The translations under genes and the position numbers were made by a program. A DNA stretch of 40,771 nucleotides. Origin: CAZPUI01 sp964415525. GTDB taxonomy: Bacteria > Acidobacteriota > Holophagae > Holophagales > Holophagaceae. Positions 13,781 through 21,996 of the stretch are shown here, in pieces. The notes under the pieces are model-generated. The model worked only from the letters and a program-made list of their open reading frames with translations. It was not told the origin of the DNA and did not search any database. The stretch covers positions 1-40,771 of the forward strand of contig CAYQAS010000031.1 of assembly GCA_964415525.1 (NCBI GenBank), given 5' to 3'. Within the stretch, counting starts at the first letter, position 1; the number at the start of each line of letters is the position of its first letter.

Positions 13781-15724
13781 TCAGTAGCGAAAGGTGATCC
13801 GGACCACCGCCTGTCGGCCAAGCCCCTCCGGAAGGGCGTCGAGGTTGCGCCGGGCATTCTCGGCATATTGCAGGTCCACATCCGTGGCGTTCTTCAGGAA
13901 GGCCCCGACCTGCAGACTGAAGTTTCTGAAAAACCGTTCGAAGCCCAGCGTCGCATCCAGGGTGGTGGTGGCGGAAAGCTCTCCTCCCAGCGGGCCACGG
14001 GCGCCTTCGCGGTAACGCGCCACCAGAGCCCCGCTCCACATGACCCCTTTCACACTCCAGCCGCCCTTGGCCTCCCAGTGGGGCACCATCTGGTAGTTCG
14101 AGCCCTTCCCGGGAATGAGGTCCCCCTCATTCCCGGCCACATGGGAGAGAGAGCAGAACCACTGATACCAATTCGGAGCGCGGTAGGACACCTCGATCTC
14201 CCCGCCTCGCCCCTGAAAGGTGGGGCCATTGGCCACGGTGCTGGTGCGATCCGCAGGATCAGCATTGGCCTTCACGCGGAGCAGCTTGTGTCGATAAGTA
14301 CTCTCAAAGGCCTGGACCTGTACGAAGCAGGGGCCATGGGCATAGAGCCACGCCAATTCAAGGCTGCTGCTGGTTTCCGGTTTCAGGTTGGGATTGCCCA
14401 CCAGCACCTTTGGGGAATTCACATAGAGATCGAAGACGGTCGGGGCCCGGAAGGCTTCCCCCCACTGCACCTTCACGCTATGACGGCTGCCAAGGCTGTA
14501 GACCGCCGAGAGGCGACTCGATAGGTTGTGTCCAAAAGCCGAATTCTGTGTGTAGCGGGTTCCGGCCCAGAACGTCCAGGCCTCGAACCCTTGCTTCAGG
14601 TTGCCGAAGTAGCTCTGCTCCCGCACCGAGGCTCTGGACGGCAGATCCGCCTGGATAAAGGCGCCGGTCTGGTTTGACCGCCGTTCAAAGGATGCCTGGT
14701 CCAACCACTGGGTCGTGCCTCCAATCTCCACTTCGGTCTGACCCGTGGGGTGCCATCCCAGGGCGAGTTGCCCCAGATAGCGCGTGCCCCGAATGTAGTT
14801 CCCCGCGGCATTGTCGGCTGCGGCAGGAAAGACCCGAAACCAGCGGTCGAGCGTTCCCGCAGTCCGCAGGATGAGGCCGCCATGGAGCACGCGATGCCAG
14901 CCATAGCTGTAGAGCTGCCCCTCATTGCGGATCAGTGCTCCAGCGCCCGTCGCGCGCTGGATACCGATGCCAAAGCTGGTCGCCTGCCCTTCATACCCAT
15001 TGAAGAGGAGGCGATGGCCCCCCCATCTGACGGCAACTTCTGCACTGCGGTCGTAACGATGCTCCTCCATGGGAGCCAGAACCCCAGTCTCGTCCTTGAA
15101 CAGGTAGCTTCGGCCATGCATCCGGGTGTCCTGAACGCCTACAAAGAGGTTCTCGTCCTCCCCCAGAATCACCGAGCCGTGGGCACCATTGCGATGCCCA
15201 CCTTGAGAGAGCCAAGCCCCCGTGGCCTGGGCCTCAGGGGTCGTTGCGCGGCGTAGGATCACGTTGATGGCCCCGGCGTAGGCATTGGTACCGTAGAGCA
15301 CGGATGCGGGCCCCTTCAGGACCTCAATGCGCTCCACATCCTGCAAGGCGATGCGCACGGGCATGGTGAGTCCCGTGGCGGTGTCCCAGACTTCGACCCC
15401 GTTTACCAGCAGAAGCACGCGGTTCATGTAGGCGTCCTGAAGGACGCCGCGCACCGTGGCGATGTCCGAGTAACCCAGGGAGCGCACGGTGCGCACCCCG
15501 GCGATGAGATCGAGTGCCTCATCCAGGGTCTGGACGCCGTAACGCTGAAGCGTTTCACGATCCATCACACTCACCGTGGAGGGGCTCCGGAACACCGTCG
15601 TCGGCACCCGGCTGCTCACCTCCACCTTGGTATTGAGCACCGCCAGAAGATCGGACTCGTCCGGAGCTTGTGCCCCGAGACAGACACAAACGAGGCAGGC
15701 CGCACCCCTTCGCATAGGATCCAT
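13781..15724 (-). CDS. TonB-dependent outer-membrane receptor
   Basis: A 647-residue outer-membrane transporter. After a signal peptide (MRRGAACLVCVCLGAQA, Cys-rich) comes the plug domain: SVMDRETLQRYGVQTLDEAL, TVRGVLQDAYMNRVLLLVNG and VERIEVLKGPASVLYGTNA. The last of these is the family's strongest signature. A long beta-barrel follows and ends in the aromatic terminus VRITFRY. The substrate is unknown; the plug is of the vitamin B12/colicin-receptor type. The start is set at ATG 15724 with GGGGGTG upstream; 15715 is an in-frame alternative, and 15766 would put 14 unlikely residues before the signal. A YfiR-like gene follows in the operon. The HAD nucleotidase gene diverges from it. Confidence 0.92.
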   Translation of the reverse strand: MDPMRRGAACLVCVCLGAQAPDESDLLAVLNTKVEVSSRVPTTVFRSPSTVSVMDRETLQRYGVQTLDEALDLIAGVRTVRSLGYSDIATVRGVLQDAYMNRVLLLVNGVEVWDTATGLTMPVRIALQDVERIEVLKGPASVLYGTNAYAGAINVILRRATTPEAQATGAWLSQGGHRNGAHGSVILGEDENLFVGVQDTRMHGRSYLFKDETGVLAPMEEHRYDRSAEVAVRWGGHRLLFNGYEGQATSFGIGIQRATGAGALIRNEGQLYSYGWHRVLHGGLILRTAGTLDRWFRVFPAAADNAAGNYIRGTRYLGQLALGWHPTGQTEVEIGGTTQWLDQASFERRSNQTGAFIQADLPSRASVREQSYFGNLKQGFEAWTFWAGTRYTQNSAFGHNLSSRLSAVYSLGSRHSVKVQWGEAFRAPTVFDLYVNSPKVLVGNPNLKPETSSSLELAWLYAHGPCFVQVQAFESTYRHKLLRVKANADPADRTSTVANGPTFQGRGGEIEVSYRAPNWYQWFCSLSHVAGNEGDLIPGKGSNYQMVPHWEAKGGWSVKGVMWSGALVARYREGARGPLGGELSATTTLDATLGFERFFRNFSLQVGAFLKNATDVDLQYAENARRNLDALPEGLGRQAVVRITFRY

Positions 15725-15756
15725 GGCACCCCCGATGGGGACTTCTTCGGTCCAAG

Positions 15757-15775
15757 CGGCTCTCATATTGAGCCG
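15757..15775. promoter_or_regulatory. Inverted repeat in the divergent TonB receptor / nucleotidase promoter region
   Basis: CGGCTC (15757-15762) and GAGCCG (15770-15775) flank a 7-base AT-rich centre. Partly symmetric flanks (CTTC, CGG on the left; CCG, GAAG on the right) extend the dyad. It sits in the ~105 bases between the divergent starts and could be an operator for the receptor operon. No regulator is visible. Confidence 0.3.
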
Positions 15776-15829
15776 AAGCCGAACGAAGACAGCCTGTTGC
15801 CATCTGTCGCATCACGCGGGACGGGTAGA

Positions 15830-17272
15830 ATGCCGCACATGACCTCGCCCCGGACCTCGCCTCCCGTGATTCCCGCCGCCCGCGGCATCTACTGCAACCG
15901 CACGCTGAACCTGCGCGCGCTCAAGGCCATCGGCTACGACATGGACTACACGCTGGTGGACTACCACGCGGAAGTCTTCGAACGCCGGGTCTACGCCTAC
16001 GCCCAGGAGCGCCTCGCCAGCCTCGGCTGGCCGGTGCAGGAGCTGGCCTTCGATTCCGGCATGGTGGCTCGGGGTCTGGTGATCGACACGGAACTCGGCA
16101 ACGTGGTGAAGGCCAACCGCTTCGGATTCGTGAAGAAGGCCATGCACGGCACGAGGTCGCTCGAATTCTCCGCCCAGCGCGAGGCCTACAACCGCACCCT
16201 GGTGGACCTCTCCGAATCCCGGTGGGTGTTCCTCAACACGCTCTTTTCCCTCTCAGAAGGCTGCCTCTACGCCCAGCTGGTGGATCTCCTCGACCGGGGA
16301 CAGCTCCCCGGTGTGCTCGGCTACACCGACCTCTACGAGCGCGTGCGGCGGGCCGTTGACGCCCAGCACTTCGAAGGCCACCTGAAGGCGGAGATCATGG
16401 CGGACCCCACCCGGTACGTCGTGCACGATCCCGAAGTGCCCTTGGCCCTGCTGGACCAGAAGCAGGCTGGCAAGAAGCTGCTGCTCATCACCAATTCGGA
16501 GTGGAGCTACACCTCCGCCATGATGCGCCACGCCTTCGATCCCCATCTGCCGGAGGGTATGACCTGGCGCGAACTCTTTGATGTCGTCATCGTCAGCGCC
16601 CGCAAACCGGACTTCTTCACGGAGCGGAGTCCGTTCCTCGAGGTCGTCTCGGAGGACGGTCTCCTGAAGCCCGTGGTGGGGCCGATCCAGCTGGGCAAGG
16701 CCTACTTCGGCGGCTCCGCCGTGCAGGTGGAACGGGACTTCGGCGTCAGCGGCGACGAGATCCTCTACGTCGGGGACCATCTCTGGGGCGATATGCAGGT
16801 CACCAAGCGCCTCCTGCGCTGGCGCACGGCCCTGGTGCTGCGCGAGCTGGAGGCAGAGGTCGAGGCCCTCGCCGCCTTCCGGGAGCAGGAGCGCTGGCTG
16901 GCCAAACAAATGGAAGAGAAGGAGGCCCTGGAAGCCGAGGTCTCCTGGATCCGTCTCGCCCTCCAGCGAATCCGCAAGAAGCACCCGATGCCCCTCGCGG
17001 AAACGCCGGAGCACCTCGAATCCCGGCTCAATGAACTCAAGGTCCGCATCGCCGCCATTGACGAGACGCTCGGCCCCGTGGCCCGCGCCGCCACCGAACT
17101 GGTGAACCCCCGCTGGGGCCTGCTCACCCGCACGGGCAACGACAAGAGCCACCTTGCCCGGCAGGTGGAGCGCCACGCCGACATTTACACCAGCCGCGTG
17201 TCGAACTTCCTCGCCGCCACGCCCTTCGCGTTTCTGCGCAGCCCCCGCGGGAGCCTGCCCCACGATCTGTAG
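15830..17272 (+). CDS. HAD-superfamily 5'-nucleotidase-like phosphatase (HAD-IG family)
   Basis: A 480-residue cytoplasmic enzyme of the purine 5'-nucleotidase (cN-II-like, 5_nucleotid) family. The catalytic motif I is GYDMDYTLVDYH, with nucleophile Asp37 and acid/base Asp39. Motif II is in LLLITNSEWSYT, and motif III/IV includes ILYVGDHLWGDM. Late in the protein is a long charged coiled coil (~340-400, rich in Glu, Leu and Arg) that may mediate oligomers. Substrate preference (IMP/GMP in characterised relatives) is inference. ATG 15830 has GGACGGG five bases upstream; 15839 is an in-frame alternative. It ends 7 bases before the convergent lipoprotein gene. Confidence 0.85.
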   Translation: MPHMTSPRTSPPVIPAARGIYCNRTLNLRALKAIGYDMDYTLVDYHAEVFERRVYAYAQERLASLGWPVQELAFDSGMVARGLVIDTELGNVVKANRFGFVKKAMHGTRSLEFSAQREAYNRTLVDLSESRWVFLNTLFSLSEGCLYAQLVDLLDRGQLPGVLGYTDLYERVRRAVDAQHFEGHLKAEIMADPTRYVVHDPEVPLALLDQKQAGKKLLLITNSEWSYTSAMMRHAFDPHLPEGMTWRELFDVVIVSARKPDFFTERSPFLEVVSEDGLLKPVVGPIQLGKAYFGGSAVQVERDFGVSGDEILYVGDHLWGDMQVTKRLLRWRTALVLRELEAEVEALAAFREQERWLAKQMEEKEALEAEVSWIRLALQRIRKKHPMPLAETPEHLESRLNELKVRIAAIDETLGPVARAATELVNPRWGLLTRTGNDKSHLARQVERHADIYTSRVSNFLAATPFAFLRSPRGSLPHDL

Positions 17273-17279
17273 GAGACGG

Positions 17280-17978
17280 TTACTTCTTCCCAGCCTTGCC
17301 CTCGTGGTGCTCCTTCCAGGCATTCCCCGCCTCGTCCTTCATCTCCGCATCGAGGCTGAATGTGGCGAGTCGGCCGTTGGTGGGATCGATGCTGAGGCTG
17401 CCGTAGATCTGCTCCACCTTGACCTTGCCGCGGAGCATCGACTGCGCCATCGCCATGCCGGTGCGTTCGGCGGCACCCATGGTGCGGCTGTCGAAGGTCC
17501 AGGTGACGCCGTCGACGCTGCGTGCGGCCGGTGATCCATAGGCGAGCAGCATGCTGACGTTCATCATCGGCCCCATCAGGGGCAGCTTGGCCAGGGACCA
17601 GGCCAGTTGATCCTCCTTCTTGGCGGATTTCGTCTCCTTCTTGTCGCCCTTGGAGACCTCGTAGGTCACCACCTCGGGGCTGACCTCCGCCTCCATGCCC
17701 GTGGGACCGATCTCCGGCTTGGCGCTCGCATCCATCGGATACTTCGGATTGATCTGGGTCTCGGCCTTGTAGCTGAAATGCAGCGCCTCGGTGGGTTCCG
17801 TGAGCGCCTTCATGAGATTGGGCGCCGCCTCGCCGAACTTCCGCTGGAGGGCCGGATCGGACGCAGGCTTGACGAGGCCGAGCGCCCCACCGGCAGCCGA
17901 AGCCGTCTGCTTCTTCGAACAGGCAGACGTCATCAGGACGCCTGCGACCAGCACAAACAGCAGGGTGGAGCGAGTCAT
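17280..17978 (-). CDS. Lipoprotein of unknown function
   Basis: A 232-residue lipoprotein: MTRSTLLFVLVAGVLMTSAC, with lipobox LMTSAC and Cys20 as the lipidation site. The mature part is Ala/Lys/Glu-rich with no motif I recognise. Hydrophobic stretches (LPLMGPMMNVSMLLAYG) and a Lys-rich end suggest a soluble periplasmic domain anchored to a membrane. It has an excellent Shine-Dalgarno (AAGGAG, 5-6 bases before ATG 17978). It follows marC on the same strand after 86 bases containing a GC-rich hairpin. It could be a lipid-binding or stress lipoprotein; no function is claimed. Confidence 0.75.
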   Translation of the reverse strand: MTRSTLLFVLVAGVLMTSACSKKQTASAAGGALGLVKPASDPALQRKFGEAAPNLMKALTEPTEALHFSYKAETQINPKYPMDASAKPEIGPTGMEAEVSPEVVTYEVSKGDKKETKSAKKEDQLAWSLAKLPLMGPMMNVSMLLAYGSPAARSVDGVTWTFDSRTMGAAERTGMAMAQSMLRGKVKVEQIYGSLSIDPTNGRLATFSLDAEMKDEAGNAWKEHHEGKAGKK

Positions 17979-18037
17979 GGGATCTCCTTGAAGGATGCTC
18001 CAAGCTTGCTGCCTCGTTCCGCCCTGGCCCAGATCCA

Positions 18038-18055
18038 CCCCCGCGAAAGCGGGGG
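18038..18055 (-). terminator. GC hairpin between marC and the lipoprotein gene
   Basis: CCCCCGC (18038-18044) and GCGGGGG (18049-18055) enclose a GAAA sequence on the plus strand. It lies just beyond the marC stop on the minus strand. It is flanked by GATCC-like repeats but lacks a T-run. It may attenuate read-through into the lipoprotein gene. Confidence 0.4.
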
Positions 18056-18064
18056 ATCCACTGC

Positions 18065-18667
18065 CTACCGCAGGGTCTTCATGTAGTCGCGGATGCCGGA
18101 GAGCATCATCTCCGCAGCCACCGCCGTCAGGATCAGGCCCATGAGCCGCTCGAAAGCAGTCGTGACCCGCTCTCCCAGGATGCGGCTGATGACCTCCGCA
18201 AAGCCCAGGGTCAGCGCAGAGACCACCATGGTCAGGGCCAGGGCCAGGATGTGGCTGACCATGAACTCCGGCTTGCTGGAACCCAGGAGCAGGGCCGTCG
18301 CCAGAGCGCTGGGGCCCGCCACGCTGGGGATGGCGATGGGCACGATGTAGGGCTCTCCCTCCGACATGGAACCGAACACGCCATCCGGATGCGGAAAGAC
18401 CATGCGCAGGGCGATGAGGAAAAGGATCACGCCGCCGGCAATGCCCAGGGAGTTCTGGGAGAGGTGCATGAGCGCCAGGATCTTGCCGCCGAACTTCATG
18501 AAGATCAGCAGCGCGAGGAACGCCACCGAGATCTCCCGCACAATCAGCTTGGCCCGCCGCTCCTTGGGGACCTCCTTCATCAGCGAGACGAAGATCGGAA
18601 GATTCCCCAGCGGATCCGTGACCAGGAACAGGAGGATGAAGGAAGAAAGCAGCGTCGATGCGTCCAT
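18065..18667 (-). CDS. MarC-family integral membrane protein
   Basis: A 200-residue inner-membrane protein with about six transmembrane helices. Family signatures are LFLVTDPLGNLPIFVSL near the N-terminus (helix 1), GGVILFLIALRMV and the re-entrant-looking block YIVPIAIPSVAGPSALATALLL. The family (MarC, YhgN, YchE) has no proven function; the old link to multiple antibiotic resistance was withdrawn. The ATG at 18667 has AGGGG just upstream. It is the first gene of a possible two-gene unit with the lipoprotein gene. Confidence 0.92.
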   Translation of the reverse strand: MDASTLLSSFILLFLVTDPLGNLPIFVSLMKEVPKERRAKLIVREISVAFLALLIFMKFGGKILALMHLSQNSLGIAGGVILFLIALRMVFPHPDGVFGSMSEGEPYIVPIAIPSVAGPSALATALLLGSSKPEFMVSHILALALTMVVSALTLGFAEVISRILGERVTTAFERLMGLILTAVAAEMMLSGIRDYMKTLR

Positions 18668-18815
18668 AACCCCTGAAGATAGCCGGAACAGAAGCTCGGA
18701 ATGTCAGGGGTCTGCACGACGTTCATGGGGCCCGTGCGCCGACGCAGCCCGTGCGCTCACCGATTCCCACCTTCCATCCCAAACGCCTCCACCGATCCTG
18801 AAGCGGAGGTGCCTC

Positions 18816-19007
18816 ATGATCGGCTTCCTGCTCTGGTTGCTCCTGCTCATCTTCTGCTGGCCCCTGGCACTGGTGGTGCTGGTGCTCTACCCCATCATCT
18901 GGCTACTGCTCTTGCCCTTCCGCATCCTAGGCTTTGCCGTGGGCGGCGTGCTGGAACTGGTCAAGCAGCTCTTTCTGCTGCCCGCACGACTGGCGGGCTA
19001 CCGCTAG
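18816..19007 (+). CDS. Small hydrophobic membrane protein (63 aa)
   Basis: A 63-residue, almost wholly hydrophobic protein (MIGFLLWLLLLIFCWPLALV at the start). It has two predicted membrane helices and a short amphipathic end with Lys, Arg and Tyr. It is preceded by a perfect-looking ribosome binding site, GGAGGT (18805-18810), which argues that it is translated. No family is recognised. The next gene starts 34 bases later on the same strand and also begins with a membrane helix, so the two may form a unit. Confidence 0.7.
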   Translation: MIGFLLWLLLLIFCWPLALVVLVLYPIIWLLLLPFRILGFAVGGVLELVKQLFLLPARLAGYR

Positions 19008-19041
19008 CTCAACCTGAACTTCCGGCCCCCGTAGGCAACCC

Positions 19042-19887
19042 ATGGCACAGACATCCTGGAATGACGAAGCCCCCCTTCCCACCCGGCGTTTCCGCTGGAA
19101 GGGCCTCGCGCTGGGCATCGCCATCGTGGTGGGCCTCCTGGCCATCCTGGGAGGCGTGCTCGCCGGATTCGGAACCGCCAACCGTCGCCTGGCGTGGCCC
19201 CTGCTTCTCAACGTGGCCCAGCGACTGAGCACAGATGACGGTGCGCGGGACCTCTGGGCCCGCAGCCCAGACTTGGCAGCCAGCGGCATGACCCAGGAGG
19301 CCTTCCTCGCCATGGCGCAGGAGGCCCGTCCCCACCTGGCCACCCTGCCAAAGGAGGAGCCCCAGCACCAGCACGACCAGACCTGGATCTCTGCCAGTCC
19401 CGACCAGCTGATCATCTTCCAGCGGCTCGACAAGGCGCTCTGGCTTCATGTCTATGCGAACCCCCGCACCGGCCAGGGAGAAGGCCTCACGGATATTCAC
19501 CTGGAGCGAACGTCCACTTTTGAGGACCAGTTCAAGAGCTTGGGAAAGACCCAGAGCGAGAATCGACGACACCAACTGGACCAGACCCTCGCCCAGCTGG
19601 AGCAGGACGAGAGTGCCCGCGCCTTCCTGACTAAGGAGTCCGGCCTGGGCCCGGAGGCCATCGGTCCTTGGCTGCAGCGGGTTCAGATCTTCCGCCCCCA
19701 CCTCGCCGAGCTTCGCCAGGACCTCAAGGACGAGAAAAACCGCGTGCGTAGGCGCAGCCATTCCATCCTCCTTCGCCGAACCCAGACCGTGGAGTTCGTC
19801 GCCACGAGCGGTGCCGGGATCCGATTGGAATACCTGAACGGACGCCTCACCCAGCTCAGGCTGAAACAGCCGAAGGACAGCTGGTAA
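19042..19887 (+). CDS. Membrane-anchored protein of unknown function
   Basis: A 281-residue protein: a short charged cytoplasmic segment, one strong helix (LALGIAIVVGLLAILGGVLAG, ~26-46), then a periplasmic domain of ~235 residues rich in Gln, Glu, Leu and Arg. The middle (~150-190) is probably coiled coil (DQTLAQLEQDESARAFL). The end contains a run of beta-like repeats (TVEFVATSGAGIRLEYLNGRL). I do not recognise the family. The context, just after a 63-residue hydrophobic protein, suggests a membrane complex. The ATG at 19042 has a modest ribosome binding site. Confidence 0.7.
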   Translation: MAQTSWNDEAPLPTRRFRWKGLALGIAIVVGLLAILGGVLAGFGTANRRLAWPLLLNVAQRLSTDDGARDLWARSPDLAASGMTQEAFLAMAQEARPHLATLPKEEPQHQHDQTWISASPDQLIIFQRLDKALWLHVYANPRTGQGEGLTDIHLERTSTFEDQFKSLGKTQSENRRHQLDQTLAQLEQDESARAFLTKESGLGPEAIGPWLQRVQIFRPHLAELRQDLKDEKNRVRRRSHSILLRRTQTVEFVATSGAGIRLEYLNGRLTQLRLKQPKDSW

Positions 19888-19948
19888 CGCCGCGCCAGCC
19901 GCCCAAAGAAGCGGGTACCATGGCTCCATCTTCCCCACCGGAGCCTGC

Positions 19949-21085
19949 ATGCGATTCGTCGATGCGTATGAAGTCCAATATTCGGACTGCATCTGGCTGG
20001 AGTTCGCCTTCCTGGAGGCCTTCGTTCGGGAGGTGCTGATGGCGGCGGGCGTCCCCGAACCGGATGCCCACACCGTGACCGATGTCCTCATCGAATCCGA
20101 CCGCCGGGGCATCGACTCCCATGGCATCGGCCGCCTGAAGCCCATCTACATCGACCGCATCCGGGACGGCATCCTGAGCCCCACGACGGCCATGGAGATC
20201 GTCCGAGACGGCAAGACCACGGCCCTGATCGACGGCCACAACGGCATGGGCCACGTCATCGCAAAACGCGCCATGGAGCTGGCCATCGACAAGGCGAAAC
20301 ACCACGGCCTCGGCATGGTGGCGGTGCGTCACAGCACCCACTTCGGCATCGCGGGCTACTACGCGGGCATGGCGACCCAGGCCGACCAGATCGGCATGGT
20401 GGGCTGCAATGCGCGGCCCTCCATCGCCCCCACCTTCGGCGTGACCAACATGCTGGGCACGAACCCGCTCACCTTCGGCATCCCCACAGACGAAGGCTTC
20501 CCCTTCATGCTCGACTGCGCAACGTCCATCACCCAGCGGGGCAAGCTCGAGCACTACGCCCGCATCGGCAAGGATCTGCCGGAGGGCTGGGTCATCGACG
20601 AGCACGGCCGCACCCGCACCGACACCTCCCAGGTGCTGATCGATCTCACGAAGGGCAAGGCGGCCCTCACGCCCCTGGGCGGCGTGGGCGAAGACATGGG
20701 CGGCTACAAGGGCTACGGCTATGCCGCCGTGGTGGAGCTGCTCTCGTCGGCCTTGTCCGGCAATCCGTGGATGCGCGCGCTCAATGGCACCGCGCCGGAC
20801 GGCGCCAAGGCGCCCATTCCCATCGGCCATTTCTTCCTCGCCATTGATGTGGCGGAATTCACCGAACCAGAGGCCTTCAAGGCGCAGGCCGGCGCCATCC
20901 TCCGCGAACTGCGCGCCAGCGCCAAGGATCCGGAGGCCGACCACATTTTCACCCCAGGCGAAAAGGAGTTCCTGGCCTGGGAAATCCGCCGCCGCCGCGG
21001 GTGTCCGGTACCCCGCGCCCTGCAGCGGGACATGGAGACAATGCGCGCCTGGTACGGGCTGAAGACACCCTTCCCCTGGGACTGA
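19949..21085 (+). CDS. Ldh-family NAD(P)-dependent malate/lactate-type dehydrogenase
   Basis: A 378-residue oxidoreductase of the Ldh/YlbC/MdH (type 2 malate/L-sulfolactate dehydrogenase) family, unrelated to classical Rossmann LDH. Signatures: ESDRRGIDSHGIGRL (substrate and active-site His block), NGMGHVIAKRAME, MVAVRHSTHFGIAGYY, GTNPLTFGIPT, LDCATSITQRGK and the glycine-rich GGYKGYGYAAVVELLSS. Substrates in the family include malate, lactate, sulfolactate, ureidoglycolate and Delta1-piperideine-2-carboxylate; which one applies cannot be told. A GGAG ribosome binding site precedes the ATG. The next gene starts 4 bases after the stop, so it heads the Cys-repeat/radical SAM operon. Confidence 0.9.
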   Translation: MRFVDAYEVQYSDCIWLEFAFLEAFVREVLMAAGVPEPDAHTVTDVLIESDRRGIDSHGIGRLKPIYIDRIRDGILSPTTAMEIVRDGKTTALIDGHNGMGHVIAKRAMELAIDKAKHHGLGMVAVRHSTHFGIAGYYAGMATQADQIGMVGCNARPSIAPTFGVTNMLGTNPLTFGIPTDEGFPFMLDCATSITQRGKLEHYARIGKDLPEGWVIDEHGRTRTDTSQVLIDLTKGKAALTPLGGVGEDMGGYKGYGYAAVVELLSSALSGNPWMRALNGTAPDGAKAPIPIGHFFLAIDVAEFTEPEAFKAQAGAILRELRASAKDPEADHIFTPGEKEFLAWEIRRRRGCPVPRALQRDMETMRAWYGLKTPFPWD

Positions 21086-21089
21086 GCCT

Positions 21090-21983
21090 TTGCTGCGAGC
21101 GCCCCTTCATCCCAATCCGTTCCTGCCGGGCCTCGATGGACCGGCCTTCCTGGGCTGCTTCGTACTCGTCGGCATCCTGACTGGGATCACGGGTTGGGTG
21201 CTGCAGCGGATGCAGGTGAGCGTCCCCGAGGGCCGGATCGCGGCAGAACCGGACCTCTACGGCATCGCCTGGATCCGCGGGCGGATGCGGGGCGTGCTGG
21301 AAACCGCCCTCGCCCGGGTATCCGTGATGAACCTGGCCGCCCTGAACCGCGGCATTCTCACCTTGCATCCCAACGCCAAGGCCATCACGGGGCTGCATCC
21401 GGTGGAGCAGGCCCTGCTGGCGGGAGAGGCCTCCACCTCCCTGAAAGCGCTTCAGCGAGCCATGGAGCCCCGCCTGGCCTCGATCTTTGCCAGCTACGAA
21501 CGCCAGGCCCTCGCCCAGGACTGGATTCCGGATGACGCGACCCGCACACGACTCCACAGCATCCAGTTCGCCGCCGTGGGCTTGATGCTGGTTCTCGCCC
21601 TGTTCCGCATCATCGGCGCACTGTCCGTGGGACGGTCGAACCTGGGTTTCCTGCTCCTGCTGACGCTGCTCCTGGGAGGCGCGCTCTTTGCCGTGCTCCA
21701 GCCCCCCAAGGTCACCTCCGCAGGTAGGGCTTTGCTGGACCGGGTGCGACGGGACGTGGAAGCCCCGTTGCGCCTCGCTCGCGGATTGGGCACGGCTCCC
21801 GACGCCACGGTGCCCATCTCCCTGGCGGTGGCGGTGGGCGGTTTCTCGGTCTTGCGGGGCACGCCCTATGCGGACCTGGGTTCCCAGATGCATGCATCCT
21901 CGGGGAGTGGAAGCAGTTCCGGGTGCGGCAGCGGGTGTGGCGGGGGCTGTGGGGGCGGATGCGGAGGTGGATGTGGCGGCTGA
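21090..21983 (+). CDS. TIGR04222-like membrane protein with a CGGG-repeat C-terminus
   Basis: A 297-residue membrane protein. The N-terminus HPNPFLPGLDGPAFLGCF followed by a membrane helix (~18-38) resembles the TIGR04222 group. A soluble part (~40-155) precedes two helices (~158-179 and 184-203). Then comes ~60 residues of hydrophilic region and a low-complexity tail: Ser/Gly, then Cys at 279, 283, 287, 291 and 295, each followed by three small residues. TTG 21090 is the inferred start; no ATG gives the conserved N-terminus. It is 4 bases after the Ldh gene and 13 before the nucleotidyltransferase-like gene. The tail could bind metal, form disulfides or thioethers, or be the substrate of the SPASM enzyme encoded two genes on. 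The last of these is inference. Confidence 0.8.
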   Translation: MLRAPLHPNPFLPGLDGPAFLGCFVLVGILTGITGWVLQRMQVSVPEGRIAAEPDLYGIAWIRGRMRGVLETALARVSVMNLAALNRGILTLHPNAKAITGLHPVEQALLAGEASTSLKALQRAMEPRLASIFASYERQALAQDWIPDDATRTRLHSIQFAAVGLMLVLALFRIIGALSVGRSNLGFLLLLTLLLGGALFAVLQPPKVTSAGRALLDRVRRDVEAPLRLARGLGTAPDATVPISLAVAVGGFSVLRGTPYADLGSQMHASSGSGSSSGCGSGCGGGCGGGCGGGCGG

Positions 21984-21996
21984 ACTGGAGACGAAC

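Noticed and set aside
21890..21983. GC-rich short tandem repeat at the end of the Cys-tail gene
   Set aside because: Not a stray microsatellite: codons alternate TGC and TGT with varied Gly codons, so the repeat is kept at the protein level.
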